In this document: in pieces, positions 10,511 to 23,404 of the stretch
Numbering within the stretch: the first letter of the stretch is position 1
Layout of the letters: every line of letters begins with the position of its first letter
DNA from: Sabellastarte sp. h YS-2021
Lineage: Eukaryota; Annelida; Polychaeta; Sabellida; Sabellidae
Direction: 5' to 3'
Assembly: GCA_964017235.1 (NCBI GenBank)
Contig: OZ024927.1
Span: 46,815,293 to 46,879,292 of the forward strand
DNA: 64,000 nt
Made by a program: the position numbers and the translations under genes
Notes under the pieces: generated by a model
What the model was told of the DNA's origin: nothing
The model's input: only the letters and a program-made list of their open reading frames with translations
Databases searched by the model: none

Positions 10511-11946
10511 TAGCATAGATACAATTATGTAACCTAGATTACAAGTTTTAAGTTTCTCAGCACGTCTAATACATTCACCTTAACTGGGTAACCTGATATT
10601 TCTTTCCTGGTTTCTAAATGTAATTACAGCAGTTGCTAACCTTATTGCTGCCTGCGCAACCTGCCTTTTGGGGCATCTTTGACCATCTTGTTAGTTTACT
10701 GGTTAATGCTGTCATCTTGCTATTGAATTGTCTTCTTTTAATACTTTATCTTTACATACATTTTCTTTCACTTAGATATTATTTTCTCTATGTAAACATC
10801 ATTTGGACCTTTTTGTAGCTGACACTGCTCTGAAAGTATCCCGATCTTTGTACTGTTTCACTACTTCTATATCTCATGGTATTGAAAACAATTTCCCCCA
10901 GCTGTGGGGTATCTCTGATACTATTTTTTCAATTAAAATCTAAGGGTGCATAATTTTTTACTGAATGTGTAGATACACATCCAATAATAAATAACATTGA
11001 TGATAAGCTTCATATTTCCAAAATAAATGGTTTTGAGCAATTTTCTAGCAAGTTGTTAACCTCTACCATTGTTAAGTGAGATTCCATGTGAGGTGAGAGA
11101 TACGCAAGATGAGGTCCATCTGTGATAGAATAGAAGTTTACTGTAAATATCTTAACGATATTATGAGTAGTGTGAAATTATAATGAGCACACTGGTTAGC
11201 AGTAACCTGCTGACAGGTCAGTAGTTACAAACCCGACCAAGTACTGTACATACTTCATCATGTACATGTATTTGTATTTACCACTTTTACTCTGATTTAG
11301 GAATATGTATACATCAATATGTTTTACTAGGTGTTGCATGAAATTATTGTAATCAGTTGAATATTTTCCTTCAAAGTGGTGGCTTGTTTAATATGAGCTT
11401 TTATTTTAACCAGTGCTTAAAAGTAATCACAAAGTATGGTGTTCATTATCCTGGTTGTCTGTGTTTGATCTTGCATTTAACCCATATGCAGCTTAAACAT
11501 TTTCAACTAGAATCTTAAGTGACCATATTACTTTATGATCATAGTTTCATGATGTTTGCACAAAACCTGCATCCTCATTATGTAAAATTTTACTGGTGAC
11601 AATATTACAAAATCAGTATTTTACCTCACAAGGAAACTTGGATGTGCCTGTGTAAGTGATACTTTTCAACATGTTAAGCCCCATGTGTGTAACATACATT
11701 AAAAAGAGGCATCAGAAAAGATTTTTGGATATCTTCACTTTCCATGTGTACTGACTGGAGGTCAAAAATATATAACAGAGGATCTGCTTTGTCATTTAAT
11801 TTCAACAAAACCAAAATTTTGCTCTTGAGTTTGATAAATTTATCTTAGTGTGTAAATTCCTTTCAAGAAAATGTTAAAGAATTAATCAGGGAATAAAAGA
11901 GAGCTAGGCATGGTTGAGACAGGAAGTACTTTGTATTCTTACTCAG
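10511..11946. other. Upstream region of the helicase-like gene; 5' exon(s) not resolved
   Basis: AT-rich sequence. The first recognised exon of the next gene needs an upstream exon ending in phase 2, if translation does not simply start at 12002. I could not pick a convincing ATG-bearing exon here. Confidence 0.4.
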
Positions 11947-14900
11947 GGATGATGAACTGGAAGAGTATTGCGAAGAGTACAGTGAGCAAGAAAGTGTGGA
12001 GATGAATGATTTCAAAGAAATTGGCTTGAAACCTGGATTAATAGAAGCTGTGAAGAATGCTGGGTTTGAAAATGGTTCCGACATTCAGAAGAAATTTCTC
12101 CCCACTGCAATAAAAGGACAGGATTGCATTGTGCAGGGAAAGTCAGGAACAGGAAAAACTAGTGCATGTGTATTGGCAGTACTTCAGCAGCTCCCAGAGA
12201 CAGATGATGGGCAGGTGAAAGCATTATTCCTGTGTCACACAAGAGCCATCTGCTACAGTATTGCTGCAGAAATGAGGAGACTAGCCAAGTCCATGTACAA
12301 AGTAAGGGTAGCCACCTTTTATGGTGGTGTGCCCGTGAAAGAGGATTTGAAAACCCTGAAGGAGCTTAGACCAAATATAGTCATTGGAACACCAGGAAGG
12401 GTTTTGCAGCTCATGAAAGATTCAGCCTTATGTCCAGCAGAGTTGATGCATTTAATTATTGACAACTGTGACCATTTTCTCACAAACATAAGCCTGCGAA
12501 GAGATATCCAGGAAATATACAAGATGCTGCCAAAGGACAGGCAGGTTCTACTGGTGGCAGTGACCTTACCAAGAGAACTAAGACCTCTCTGTAAGAAGTT
12601 CACTCGAAATGTGCAAGAAATTTATATGGAAGATGTGGATCTGGTTCACCACAATCTGAATCATTATTTCCTCAATGTAGACCATACGGGAAAGAATAAA
12701 GTGCTGGAAGATGTGTTGGATGACATTTCTTTCAAGCAAGTCATTATATTTGTGAATTCAGCTGAAGCATGTCAGGAGTTAAGTAAACATCTAAACAGCC
12801 AGTGCTTTCCAGTAAAAGCAATACATCATTTACTACCACAGGTTGAGAGAGATTTCAGATTGCAACTGTTTATTGATTTCCTTTCTCGTATTCTGGTGAC
12901 CACAGATGCCTTGAGTCAAGTTCAAGTTGGACATAATAACAACTTAGTTATAAATTATGAGATGCCCAAGACTACAGAAGCACTTTTGCACAGAGTAAAC
13001 AAAGCGGTGTCATCAGCCAGCAATCCAGGAGTTGCCATCACATTTGTATCTTCTGAAGCAGACAAAAAAATGTTGCATTCCTTTCAGGAGAGATTCATGA
13101 CACACGTGCATCATTTCCCATCTGCTAATATTGTTTGTGAAAAACTTAAATCTCCCCCGTTTGCTAGGTAAGACTCTACAGTAAATAGTTAACATAAGTT
13201 ATAACTAAAATGTTTATCATGGTTTGTCTTTGTTTTTCTGTTCATTTCAACAGAAAAAAAACACAAACTGGTTAAACTTACTACTAAATTTAAATACAAA
13301 AGTTTAAATTCCTATTAAAATGTTTCAGTTTCATTCAGTCAAATACATGCATAAGTACAGGAGATTGTAAATGCCGAAATGATTTTTTCAGTTGTATCTA
13401 CCCCAACATTAAATTCCCCATTGTATATATCTCTGATTTTTATTGTGGTCCTTAAGGAGTCAGTTTACAATGAAGCTCCTAATGGCTGGTTTGTTTTTAT
13501 ATTTAAATAATATTTTAGGTTCTCTCAATCAAAGAAGAAAGAAAAGGAAAGGGATAAAGCCTCAAGTTCAGATGGCAAGGGTATTGAAAATGAGTACAAA
13601 GCCCCACCTGTGTAAGTCAATGTTATTAGAGTAGAATAGTTTACAATGTTCGGTCCCCCAAAGCTCCCCAAAAGACAGAGACACAAGAGACTGAGGAATC
13701 TAGTATGTATTAATATGCAATAACAGATGTGTATACATGTATGTAAAACTCATGAGCTAAACTACTTTAAATTTACATATCCCAAAGATTACACATGAAT
13801 TAATAAATCCTGCACATTACATAAATAACCCTTAAATACAGAAATCAGCAACCAATATTAAATAACTGAGTATACATTTAATGTTAATACCAATTTCACA
13901 TCTTTCACTAGAAATGAATCCAGTTTATTACAATTCAGAAACTCAAAAACACTTATAAACTACAGACTGAGTTTAGAATTGAGATTTTAAGGCATCTAGG
14001 GAACACCTTGAGTAAATATTAAAATTTAGATAAGAAAACTTATCTGAAGTGAACCCAACTTTAAGCAAAAAATTATTTAGAAAGAATTACAGTGAAGCCT
14101 GACAAGGATAACCAGGTAAAACGCAACAAGGGTTAACTTTGAACAATATGATTGCAGTTAACTGGGGCCTAAGACAGGTAGTTTACTGGCTATAACACAT
14201 TTATTTTATACTAACCAACATGAAAGTATGATTATTGGGCAGGAAGGGTGGGCAACAAATAATCTGTATAGTCCAGGGCCAGTATTCATAAAACTTGCTG
14301 AGAATAAATTTTGTCTCAAGTGTCAAGTTTTTTGGTCTCAAATCTGAGACTGTTTTTGGTCTCAAACTTGTTAGTTATTCACAAAATAGTTGAGACCAAA
14401 TTTAGTCTCAGATTTGGGCTCAAACCTAAGACTGGTATATAGTTGTCTCAAATATTTTGGTAAAAGTCTCAAGCATTATTCCACCTTAACCGAGATTCAT
14501 GTTTTTACTTTTTATGGCTTAATGTAAAGTAGAAATAATTTACAACATATATAATACTTGGCCTAAACTTTTGTAACAATGGATATCCCAAACTTTGGTT
14601 TCAAAAGTACCTTACTTTGAGACACTTTTTCAACAGTGTTTTCTGACTTCATAGCCACAAAGAAGTAGATCATGTGATATGAAAAATAAAAAAAAAAACA
14701 CTTGACACAATTTTCTATTTATTTTTTTTATTTTAATAGACAGTATAATTTTTGTTAAGAATTAAAACACACACAAACTATTGATCTTTAAAAATATGTT
14801 GGATATATTTGCAAGTTTATGGTTTGTTTACATTGGAAAGACTTGAGACTGGTCTCAGCTGGGTCTCAGCTGAAAACCTGTTTGTGAATACAAAGCTGAG

Positions 14901-17900
14901 AATATTTTTTGTCTTAGACTTAAGATGTCTATGGATGAATAAGATAAATAAGATGAATATGGTCCCCGGCTCTCAAGTTTGAATGAAACTTAATTCCCAG
15001 AAGAGAACCCCAGTTTAAGACTCCACCAATCAGGTGCTGTGAAACAAGTTCCTAGAAATGACCCCAATGTGACCTCATGAATATTCATAAGTGAATTCAT
15101 GCCAGAAACTAGTGATCTCCCAGCCACCAATATTAGAGTAGAACATTTTATAATGTGAAATGCCCCACTGAGGAAAATTTCTTCACATGATTTTACTGAA
15201 TAATGGGTTGGAACTAGTATTTTCAAATTTATGACATTTTGTGACAAGCTTATGCTTTACATAATGTATTGCAATATGTTTGTGAATTTGGTTTCATAAT
15301 ACTGGGCTCTTATATAGTGCTTTGTCTATTATAAGCTCAAAGTGCTTTACGTAGTATTACCCCAGCAAGGATAGCTAGCCTTGTTGAACTTACCTTTTGC
15401 TGCCATGCAAGGCGCAGAAGCCAGTATCCCTTATAGCTGGGTACCCATATTTCCCCTGGCTGAAGAGGGGCACAGTCCAGGTTGACATCTTGCCCAAGGA
15501 TGTTATCCCACATGAAACAGTTGGCATCAGTGGGGATCAAACCCATTACCCTTGGATAATGAGTTGAACACCCTATCTACTGGGCCGCATGAGACCCTGA
15601 GTACTTGTGTTTTAAGTCAGAAAACAGTGATGGTCCCATAGAGAATTGTCATACATCATAGTACAAGTTTTAGTTCTAGTAGTACCAGTGTTGCATTTAT
15701 ACCTACAATATTATTCTAGAATTTGTGAATATGGGACAGCAAAACAGTGTCACTTGGTTCCAGTTACAGCATAGTTTGACTCTCTCTGGTTCTGCTTGTA
15801 TATGGGTTTGTTGACACTAAGTCTGCTGTATATATTTTAGCTTGCCTGATGGGAAAAAGAAGTCTAAGAAAAAGAAAGCCTTTACTTCCTTGTATGATGG
15901 GGAAGACCTCAGAGAATGTGGGCTCATTGACAATTATTTGGAAGATGATGCAGGCATCGACCTGTTCGTGTCAGATACTTATGCGGTCATGGCCGGCACT
16001 GCTAGTATGTACAGATACATAGTAGTATTTCCTGTTTTTATAAACACATGGCTCAAATCACTATTGCTGATGTTTGACTGATAGCAAACTTTAGTGAAAA
16101 CTCTGTGAAAGCAAAAATTTTCCATTTGAGTATCGGCATAAAATCAGTGTGCTAATGTTAAAATACTGAATGTCTTGGAAAGTGGAAAATGTGATTATAA
16201 AGCCATGTAGACTGTTTGTATGTTTAATTAAAAGCCGTACCCAAAGTTAGAGTGAAAAATGTAAAATTTGACATGTATCTGAATTTGCCACACATGGAAA
16301 TACTAATGAAATAAATTAACTTAGGTGAGATATATTGAATGTATAGTAAGTTAAAGGCTTTTTAAACTGACATATACTAAGTTTAAGACAAGCCATGGGG
16401 AGTTTTACATTTTTGACGAATTTTTTATTCCTTCTCTATGCATACTTTTTGTGCCAGAAGTATGTTATGCATCACAAAATTGACAGAAAAATGCAAGTTC
16501 AAAATTATCAAAGGACTAGTTTGGTCGCCATTTTAATAAATATGTCTTTCACATAAAAAATTCACAAGACTACCTGTTTTTGCTGGTATTATAGGTATTG
16601 TGTGTAGGTTCAGCCAGAAATGAGGTAAATGTAATATAATGTGTGATTTATTATGATTTACTGCATCAAAGAAAACATTTAGTGGACCATGGTTATTTAC
16701 AGTCTATGGTTTCATGCTATATTTTGTTTGAATATAACTTGGTGAGGTCTTTCTTGTTATTTAAAGGGAAAGCCAGACAGGACACAGAGAGTGAGGGTTA
16801 TCAAAGTGATTTTAGTTCTGCCTCAGTACAAGACTATCGTATAGCTTTTGGTGTTCCCAAACTTTCATCTGAAGATATCCAGAAATTGTTTGAACACCGA
16901 AATCAAGTATGGAATATTTTCTACTGATTTAATAGAACAGCTGAACCTCTGTTGTCTCAACATCTTTTATTTAAATGTTCACTTTTATAAAAGCTTACCC
17001 ACTCTTTCGAAATTTGTATTTCCCTTTTGTGATAAACTAAAAGACTTCTTCTGTTTTATTAACATTCTGTTATATGACTTATTTTGTTAATGTCAGAGCT
17101 AATTGATTGACAAACTAGTGGCTGACATAAAAAAAATAAGAATTCCAATTCCAATGTTAAAGAAGTTTCAGGTAATTTTACTACCCAGAACTGTAATTTT
17201 CCTAGATAAGCATGAGCTGAGAAACCTCCTAAGATCTCATTAACATAATGCTTCAAAGCCTTGATTTTAATGGGCATTTGTTTTTGAATTCATGTCAACA
17301 GTTTTGTCAGAGTACTACTGTAACAATAAAGAAGAGTAAAAAATTCTTACAGAAATCATTCAGAGTAATGAGAAAAAATACTTTAGTTAGATTATACTGA
17401 AGAAAACTGCAATAAAGTAAGTTTAATATATCTTGTCCATCTATTGTTAAAAACAGACCTTGTATTATTGTCACAGTTGGGCTACTGGGAATTCACTGAC
17501 AACAGCATTTGTATGGGACTTCTGAAAATATCCTGGCTTGAGTGCAACAAACTTCTCAAAGATGCTGGCATCATGTCATTAGGTCAGTACCTGTTCAGTT
17601 CTTTTCTGTGTCTAAAGCAAGAAACATTTTCTTTCTGTAATTACATTATTATGTAATCATTGTTGTGTATAAACATTAATCATTTTTCAAAATTCATTAT
17701 CAGCCAGTCATAAACCAGAGGCACTTGGGAACCAAGGTTGTTTATTTCTAAGGTAATTGAAAATGAATGAAGATTCTCGGTGGCCTAGTGGTTAGCAAGT
17801 TTGGCATCTAATCACAGGCTATCACCTCTGTGTGGGTTCAACCCCCACAAGTGGCAGTGCCAAGGGCCTATTCCAGTACGACCTTTGCTCTTGAATAAAA

Positions 17901-19945
17901 TGTAAAACCCTAAGCTTTGACATTAAAATGAAGTGGCTTTTGTTAGACATAGGTATCTTGCTCAACAAGTTTTTCACCGTTAATTGTCCAAATAATATTA
18001 TTTGGAATAGTTTGGCCCAACTGTTAAAAAGTAAGCTGTCACAATACATCAGTTTTCAATATGGGTTTTAACAAGACAGATTTCTCATTGGATAGGGGAC
18101 CAGATCAGGGGCGGCAGGGGTCGAGGGGGGATAGGCTAGTCTGAATAGACAAGTCTTCAATTGTTGTCTAATCCCAGTGACACTATTCCAAGTTCAAGAA
18201 GCAAGAAATTTTTGGAGTTATTAAACTTCATTTCAAATAAAAAGTAAACAAGGCATTAAAATATCCAAAACTAGTATATATTTTATTGTTTTGATGAAGT
18301 ACCAGTCATTAGAAACCCTATCTTTTAATAACTAGTCCATAAATATTCTTTACAGATTTTGCCATTTCTATGACATTGACATAAAACTGGACTAGCACTT
18401 TAACATTCACACCACTAGGTGAAAGCTAAGGGCTGAAATGCCAAACCTGTTAACCAGAAGTCCACTGTGGCTTCTTGTACCAGTCACTTACTGTAACTAT
18501 ATCACATCACTGTTCCGTTGATGTTATACAGTTAAAGCTCAATCTTTTAGGTTGTGTGGCACAGAAAACCATTGAGCATCTAGTGGTCACACTGCTTGTA
18601 CTGGCACGCATACTACAAGTGCATTTACCCCAGTTCTTGGAGGGAGATTTGCTGGATTATCCAGAGACCAGCAGCTTCTTTGTAAGTACACAAATTCAAA
18701 GTGCATTTTCTGGCTTACATTTATAATCCTACATACCTTTGTGTGGAAATAGTAATGGTAATAGTGTACATCCTCTGAAGCATTCCAGGTAAACTTAAAA
18801 AAAAAATTGAAAGTAAAAGTTTATCCTTGTTTCAGGAAGTTTGATAGAATATCTAGACCTTACAATGGTGTTGCAATGTCTGCATTGTTCAAACATTATA
18901 TCCTTGATACACTGTTGTGAATTTACCTCCCAACTCCCAACTGTGTGAATGTAGTGGCCATGGTAACATTACATGTCAGTTAAGCTGTAAATGTCGGGAG
19001 CATAATTGTGGTGATCATAGATGCTTGTCCCAAATATTAAACACATTTCATAATCTTTGTGAGTGGGAATTTTTCTGTCCTGAGCACTCACGGCTGATCA
19101 TTTTAATTGCAAGTCTTCACGGAGCAACAAAGGATCTTTACGGTGACACCATTAAAGGTGTCCACTCTTCTGCAAAAGATGAGGGCAAGAGTTATGTTTA
19201 GGAGCTGTACAAGTTGGGAGCAATATTATTTTTTTCTGGCTTATGATATTTCATTAGGGACTATTCACCTTTATTTTCAGTAGTCCCACACTATGTCAAT
19301 AGGATCAGTCACGGCAGTCCTGCCCACACCTCTGACTAGGTCTTATGGTAAATCACACAAGTGGGATAGCATTATTGCACTGAATTTGAGAGGATTTTTT
19401 GTCCTTAATAATAATAATATCTACAGGTGTTTAAGTATTTGGCCAAAGTTCCTGCTTCATCTCTACACCCCCACTTTATCACATGACTGAAGAGTCTGTC
19501 TGGTACTATGGGTTCCCATATGGAAAGATTTTTGTGCCAATAGTCATACTCCTTCCAGTAAAGCCTGACAACAATAAATTATGTTTTAAACAAAATTCAA
19601 TATCCATTTCTTAGAGCGCCATTCTCATTTAACATTACTCCTTTTTGGGTATTATTGGTCAAGTTAAAGTGTTTTCGTTCAAATCGTGCAAGGTTTGATA
19701 TGAAAACCTTTGATTATTTTCTACAGCATGAAGCCATGGAAAAAATCAAGGAGAAATGGGGAGACCTAAAGTCAGACTTAGCCCACAAATTATCCATTGA
19801 AAACCAGAAAAAGCTAGAGGAGACAGGGGAGTGGTGTTGTATGGTACTACAGCAGTACCCAATGGTTTACTCCACCCTGGAACTGGGCAAATCCTGGTCA
19901 GATGTGATGAGGAAGTGGCTGGAAATACCACAGAAGTGCCTGTAA
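11947..19945 (+). CDS. Degenerate DDX39/UAP56-like DEAD-box protein fused to a vPARP INT-like domain
   Basis: Seven exons keep one frame: 11947-13167, 13519-13611, 15841-16004, 16767-16906, 17477-17582, 18551-18681, 19727-19945 (about 690 residues; first ATG in frame at 12002). All introns have GT/AG ends. Exon 1 aligns along the UAP56/DDX39B core from an acidic DDELEEY start through FKEIGLKPGL, Walker A GKSGTGKT, CHTRA, GTPGR and VIIFV. Motif II is DNCD, motif III is AVT, and motifs V and VI have lost the usual residues (HRVNKAVSS instead of the HRxGRxGR type). Nucleotide binding may persist, but helicase activity is doubtful. Exons 2-4 encode a Lys-rich then acidic linker. Exons 5-7 resemble the PARP4 C-terminal vault-binding domain. 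The gene could act in RNA handling or as vault cargo, both inferred. Any upstream coding exon is missing from this model. Confidence 0.8.
14270..14972. mobile_element. MITE-like element in intron 2
   Basis: The ends are imperfect inverted repeats: GGGCCAGTATTCAT at the left and ATGAATATGGTCCCC at the right. Inside there are inverted stretches of TTTGGTCTCAAATCTGAGAC and its complement, and both ends carry a CTGAGAAT plus TTTTGTCT/TTAGACTTAAG motif. No coding capacity is seen. The family is unassigned and the exact boundaries are soft. Confidence 0.5.
15295..15594 (-). mobile_element. tRNA-derived SINE, minus strand, intron 2
   Basis: On the minus strand a tRNA-like head shows an A-box-like TAGATAGGGTGTTCAACTC and a B box GGGTTTGATCCCC. 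A body of about 200 bases follows, with a tail containing AAAGCACTATATAAGAGCCC and ending in an ATTAT-type terminus. This is the usual layout of a SINE whose tail matches a LINE 3' end. Confidence 0.75.
17768..18060 (+). mobile_element. tRNA-headed SINE-like insert in intron 5
   Basis: The head reads GGTGGCCTAGTGGTTAGCAA (A box) and GTGGGTTCAACCCCCAC (B box), spaced as in a tRNA gene. The acceptor arm does not pair and unrelated tail sequence follows, so this is a SINE and not a tRNA gene. The right end is uncertain. Confidence 0.55.
19427..19486 (+). other. Possible alternative terminal exon
   Basis: After TCTACAG a phase-0 frame reads 19 residues (starting VFKYLAKVP) and then TGA. It would fit the donor at 18681 as well as the exon at 19727 does, and would end the protein before the last half of the INT-like domain. 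It may be a cryptic site only. Confidence 0.3.
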
Positions 19946-20737
19946 AGATTTGGCGGGGCAACAATTTATCTGAACTGTAGACTTCATACAACTGAAATAA
20001 AACTGAGAAATTGGTGCCTTCAGATTTACATGGCCTGTCCCAATCCAACTAGTGTTGGTATCGAATAAAAATATTTATATCAATATCAAATGAAAAATAA
20101 ATGAAATATCAGGGCATGAGATGCTTTCCAGGGGAGACCTTCCAAACTCTTTCGCAATGTTTAGTAGGTTCCTGAAACATAAACAAATATGGCATTTCCG
20201 CTTTAGCGGTAATTGAAAATTAACAAAAATAATGTGAAAATCAATATATTCTTAAATATTGTCCTTTATTTGATTGAAAAACACCATAGTTGTACCTGTT
20301 AACTAGTATGTTTTGATATTGATATTGTACTCTACATTATTGATATCGTCAAGCTTAGCATGAATCGATAAATATTTCACTATCGATAAACAATACCAGC
20401 ACTAAATCCAACCTTAGCTGTTGAGAAACCCAAACTTGATACAGCTTGGTTAAATTGTCATGGGAATCCACTGTGTGAATTAATATTTGAAATCGAAGCA
20501 TTGTCTCCAGGTCATTCTTGTGTACATAATTAGTTGTATAATATTGATAAATAGTGCAGAATTTCTTTGGCTTGTATTTCATAAGTGGATTTTGCCAAGG
20601 CATTAGGCTGTATTGTGTGGAGTATTAATAGTTATAAGAATATATAAATTATTAATGTAATTGCTGATGTAAGCTGTGCTGTAATTAATGTTTTCTATAA
20701 TTCACAGTGAGAGAGAATAGTCTTTAAAATGTTTATC
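19946..20737 (+). other. 3' UTR and flank of the helicase-like gene
   Basis: An AATAAA lies at 19996-20001, only 50 bases past the stop, and another AATAAA follows near 20064. The rest is AT-rich without gene signals. Confidence 0.5.
19996..20001 (+). promoter_or_regulatory. Candidate polyadenylation signal AATAAA
   Basis: It lies 50 bases after the stop codon of the helicase-like gene. A second copy near 20064 is a possible alternative. Confidence 0.5.
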
Positions 20738-21379
20738 TAATACCCCTTTCACACTACAGGTGATCTAACCTGTAGTTATAGGTGTTGGACAAACTGCCCC
20801 TGTATTTCAACTAGTGCCCGACATCTGTATGCGAACTTGTGAGACACTGGCCCACCATACCATTCCTTCAGCGCCCCGCAGAAGTTTTGAAATGTTCAAA
20901 ATTTCTGCCTCTGAAGCCCTAACTGTCAGTCACCATCAATCAGTGTCTCTTGTCTGCGCTACCATCCTCCCTGTGTTCATGCGTGTCCATCCCTGTTCCG
21001 TGTCCATCTATTTTTCATTGACTTTCTGTAGATACGTTTTTCATACGGTAACTGAATGTGAAAAAAAGGTATGACTCACACAGTGACTGATGGGACATCG
21101 GGTGCAACTGTCAGCAACAGTAGCATGACAATAGTACAAATGTTTGTCACTGAGAAGCAACCTCTATTAACCTCTATTCACCTTCTATAGCCATGGGATG
21201 AACACCTGATACCAAAACAAGAACGAGTCACAACCAACTATAAACTGCAGACACAATCGTGACACCACAGCAACCATAATGTGGGTGCATAAAATCTTGT
21301 AAGATATGAGGCATCTTGGGAGGTGGTCCGCTACCAAGTAAAACTTCTAACCGTGGGGAATAGTGTGAAAGGGGTATTA
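20738..21379. mobile_element. DNA element with perfect 19-bp terminal inverted repeats
   Basis: The left end TAATACCCCTTTCACACTA (20738-20756) is the exact reverse complement of the right end at 21361-21379. The interior of about 600 bases is non-coding. The outer TAA/TTA could include a TA or TAA target duplication, so a Tc1-like or Harbinger-like origin is possible. The superfamily is not assigned. Confidence 0.75.
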
Positions 21380-23404
21380 ATGAATAATTTACCTCAATGC
21401 TTCTGTACAGTTTTTCATTCAAATATTGATCCTGTTGAAGGAGTCTGTGATAAAGTTTAATGCTTATAGGCCAGTTCCATATCAATGAGTTTGCTCTTTG
21501 ATTGGGTTATGAAAATGAAAATTATTCATTCAGGTGGCTAATTTTTTTCATTCAGAATGTTTGTAAACCACAATCGGAATTTCTGGGACTGACTCGAGAC
21601 AGGCAATTTGGGGTCAGAAAGTATTTGGGATATTTGGGAGTGAATGGTTGTGTCCCCGTTTCTTTCAAACTGTTTGAAAATATCGTGAACCATGATGATC
21701 CTTATCAGATCTTGCATTTGGGAACCCAGTCACAAACCTATCTTAACCTATGTTAATGTTCATACAGTATTCTTTTGGATCTTATTCAATTCTAGTGATC
21801 GTATAGTCCTTCATTAGGTATGTAACCCATTCTGGATAAATCAGGAATGTTGTTTTCGGGAACCAATTAGAATGATCAGGAAATAGCAACTATTTGGGGA
21901 ACAACTAGAAGTCTTTGAGACCAAACAGTAGCTTCTATCCAAAAGCTATCTTAAAAGTACTGTATTACAAATTCCACCCAAGGATCATGAGTTGTTTTAT
22001 TTTCTCTTATCGGGAGCTAGGTTTATGATCTGAGCGGGGATATGGAACTGCTACATAGAAATAAGCGTGTTTTGTTCTAATTTGATATATATTGTATTGT
22101 CTATGCTTTATTCAGAAAATTTAAGTGCTTTATGTGAATTCAGTATGTCTGTGATTTTTCAATTGTAAGATGATTTTATGTATGCAAGTCGATTGTTGTC
22201 ACTAGACATTGTTCATTATCTATTGCAAATTAGTTTTTATTATATATCTCATAAAATATTAATTGGTCTTTTTGACATTTCTTTTACTGTGCTGTTGTTG
22301 TTTTATTGACAGTTAATAAGAGTTTTGTATTTGAAACTTAAATTTGATTGTATATTGAATATTAATTGGATTTATGTACTGTAGAGATAATGTGGTTGAT
22401 TTACTTATGTCACAATTGTCCTAGCAGGTTTCATTTTGTGTTGAGTATTAAAAATAAAAAAAAATACTGGATAGATTGTAGCAAAACTTGGAATGTGTTC
22501 GTGCCTTGAGTATGCAAGGATCCCTGTAGTATGGTGATCTTAAATGCCTCATAATTAACGGATAACAGTGAATGGTTGCGATCTATTAGGTCAGGTGATA
22601 AAAAGGAATTGTCACAGGAAAGTAGAATGTACAATGATTTAACGCCTAAATGGTTATGTAAATTTATGTTTTATCAATTTGTTCTATATATCTGTTTTAT
22701 ATAGTGTATAAACATCAGTTTATGAATAACAAAAATGTAAGCTAGGAGAATGTGCAAATTCAAATAATGTACAAATCTTGCAGTGCTAGATGACACCAGT
22801 ATTTCTTACACCGATTGGGGTTTGTCTTTGTATTGATTGCTGTATTTTAATAAAGATGTATATTAAACGGAAATATAAATACGTACCCAAGATTTGCATA
22901 TTCACAACTTTTATGTGATCAAAACAAGTAGACAGTTTCAAGCTTTTTCATTTCGTATTACTGTGTATATTGTGATGCAAATACATTCTTGACTTAGTTA
23001 CATTGCACAGTCAATTGAATTTTTAGTTAAGTTAAAAAGGCCACAAAATCTGATTTTCTGTTGTCAAAACCTGCAGTCTGTAAACTGAGTGAAATCATTT
23101 AATCACATCTGAAACTGCAAACAATTTCAGTTGGAAGGAAAAATAATTTATCAGTTAACAAAAGAGTGAAAAAGTACCCAACATTACACCTGATCCTTCA
23201 TATTTCAGAAATTGTATGATTTTAAAATGTAGAACATTAGTACTTGGATGTAAACAATTATAAATTCAATGCAAGAATATGTTTTTTTGTTCCAGAGATG
23301 TTCACTCAAAGATAATAAAAACAGGTCTATCCAAGAAGCTTGTCTTGTTTTATTGCTATTGTATCTATTTGAATGATTAAGTCTTTATAGCCAGCATTGC
23401 ACAC
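21380..23404. other. AT-rich spacer with possible long 3' UTR
   Basis: No exon with both splice sites and a recognisable product is seen. A TTTTAATAAAG polyadenylation-like site lies near 22849. The segment from about 21900 to 22870 has the look of a long 3' UTR, but its gene is unclear. Confidence 0.3.

Larger units (their letters stand above)
17477..19945 (+). other. INT-like (vault-targeting) module of the helicase-like gene
   Basis: Exons 5-7 give 151 residues. Against the remembered C-terminus of human PARP4 the match runs in order: LGYWEFTDN with DGFWKLTPE; LLKDAGIMSLGCVAQKTIEH with FLKQKGIQSLGVKGRECLLD; VTLLVLARI with ATMLVLQFI; and YPMVYSTLELGKSWSDVMRK with YPSICPRLELGNDWDSATKQ. The known domain is about 162 residues, binds major vault protein and is the signal that carries vPARP inside vaults. 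Related helical domains occur at the end of VWA5-type proteins, so a non-vault member of that family is the main alternative. Confidence 0.6.

Noticed and set aside
17775-17850. tRNA gene
   Set aside because: A and B boxes are present, but the acceptor stem does not pair and SINE-like tail sequence follows.
18917-19201. Cys-rich 94-codon plus-strand frame
   Set aside because: It lies in an intron of the helicase-like gene, has no signal peptide or regular Cys spacing, and no matching splice sites.
20738-21379. piggyBac-type element
   Set aside because: The flanks are not TTAA duplications and the ends do not begin with the usual CCYT form.
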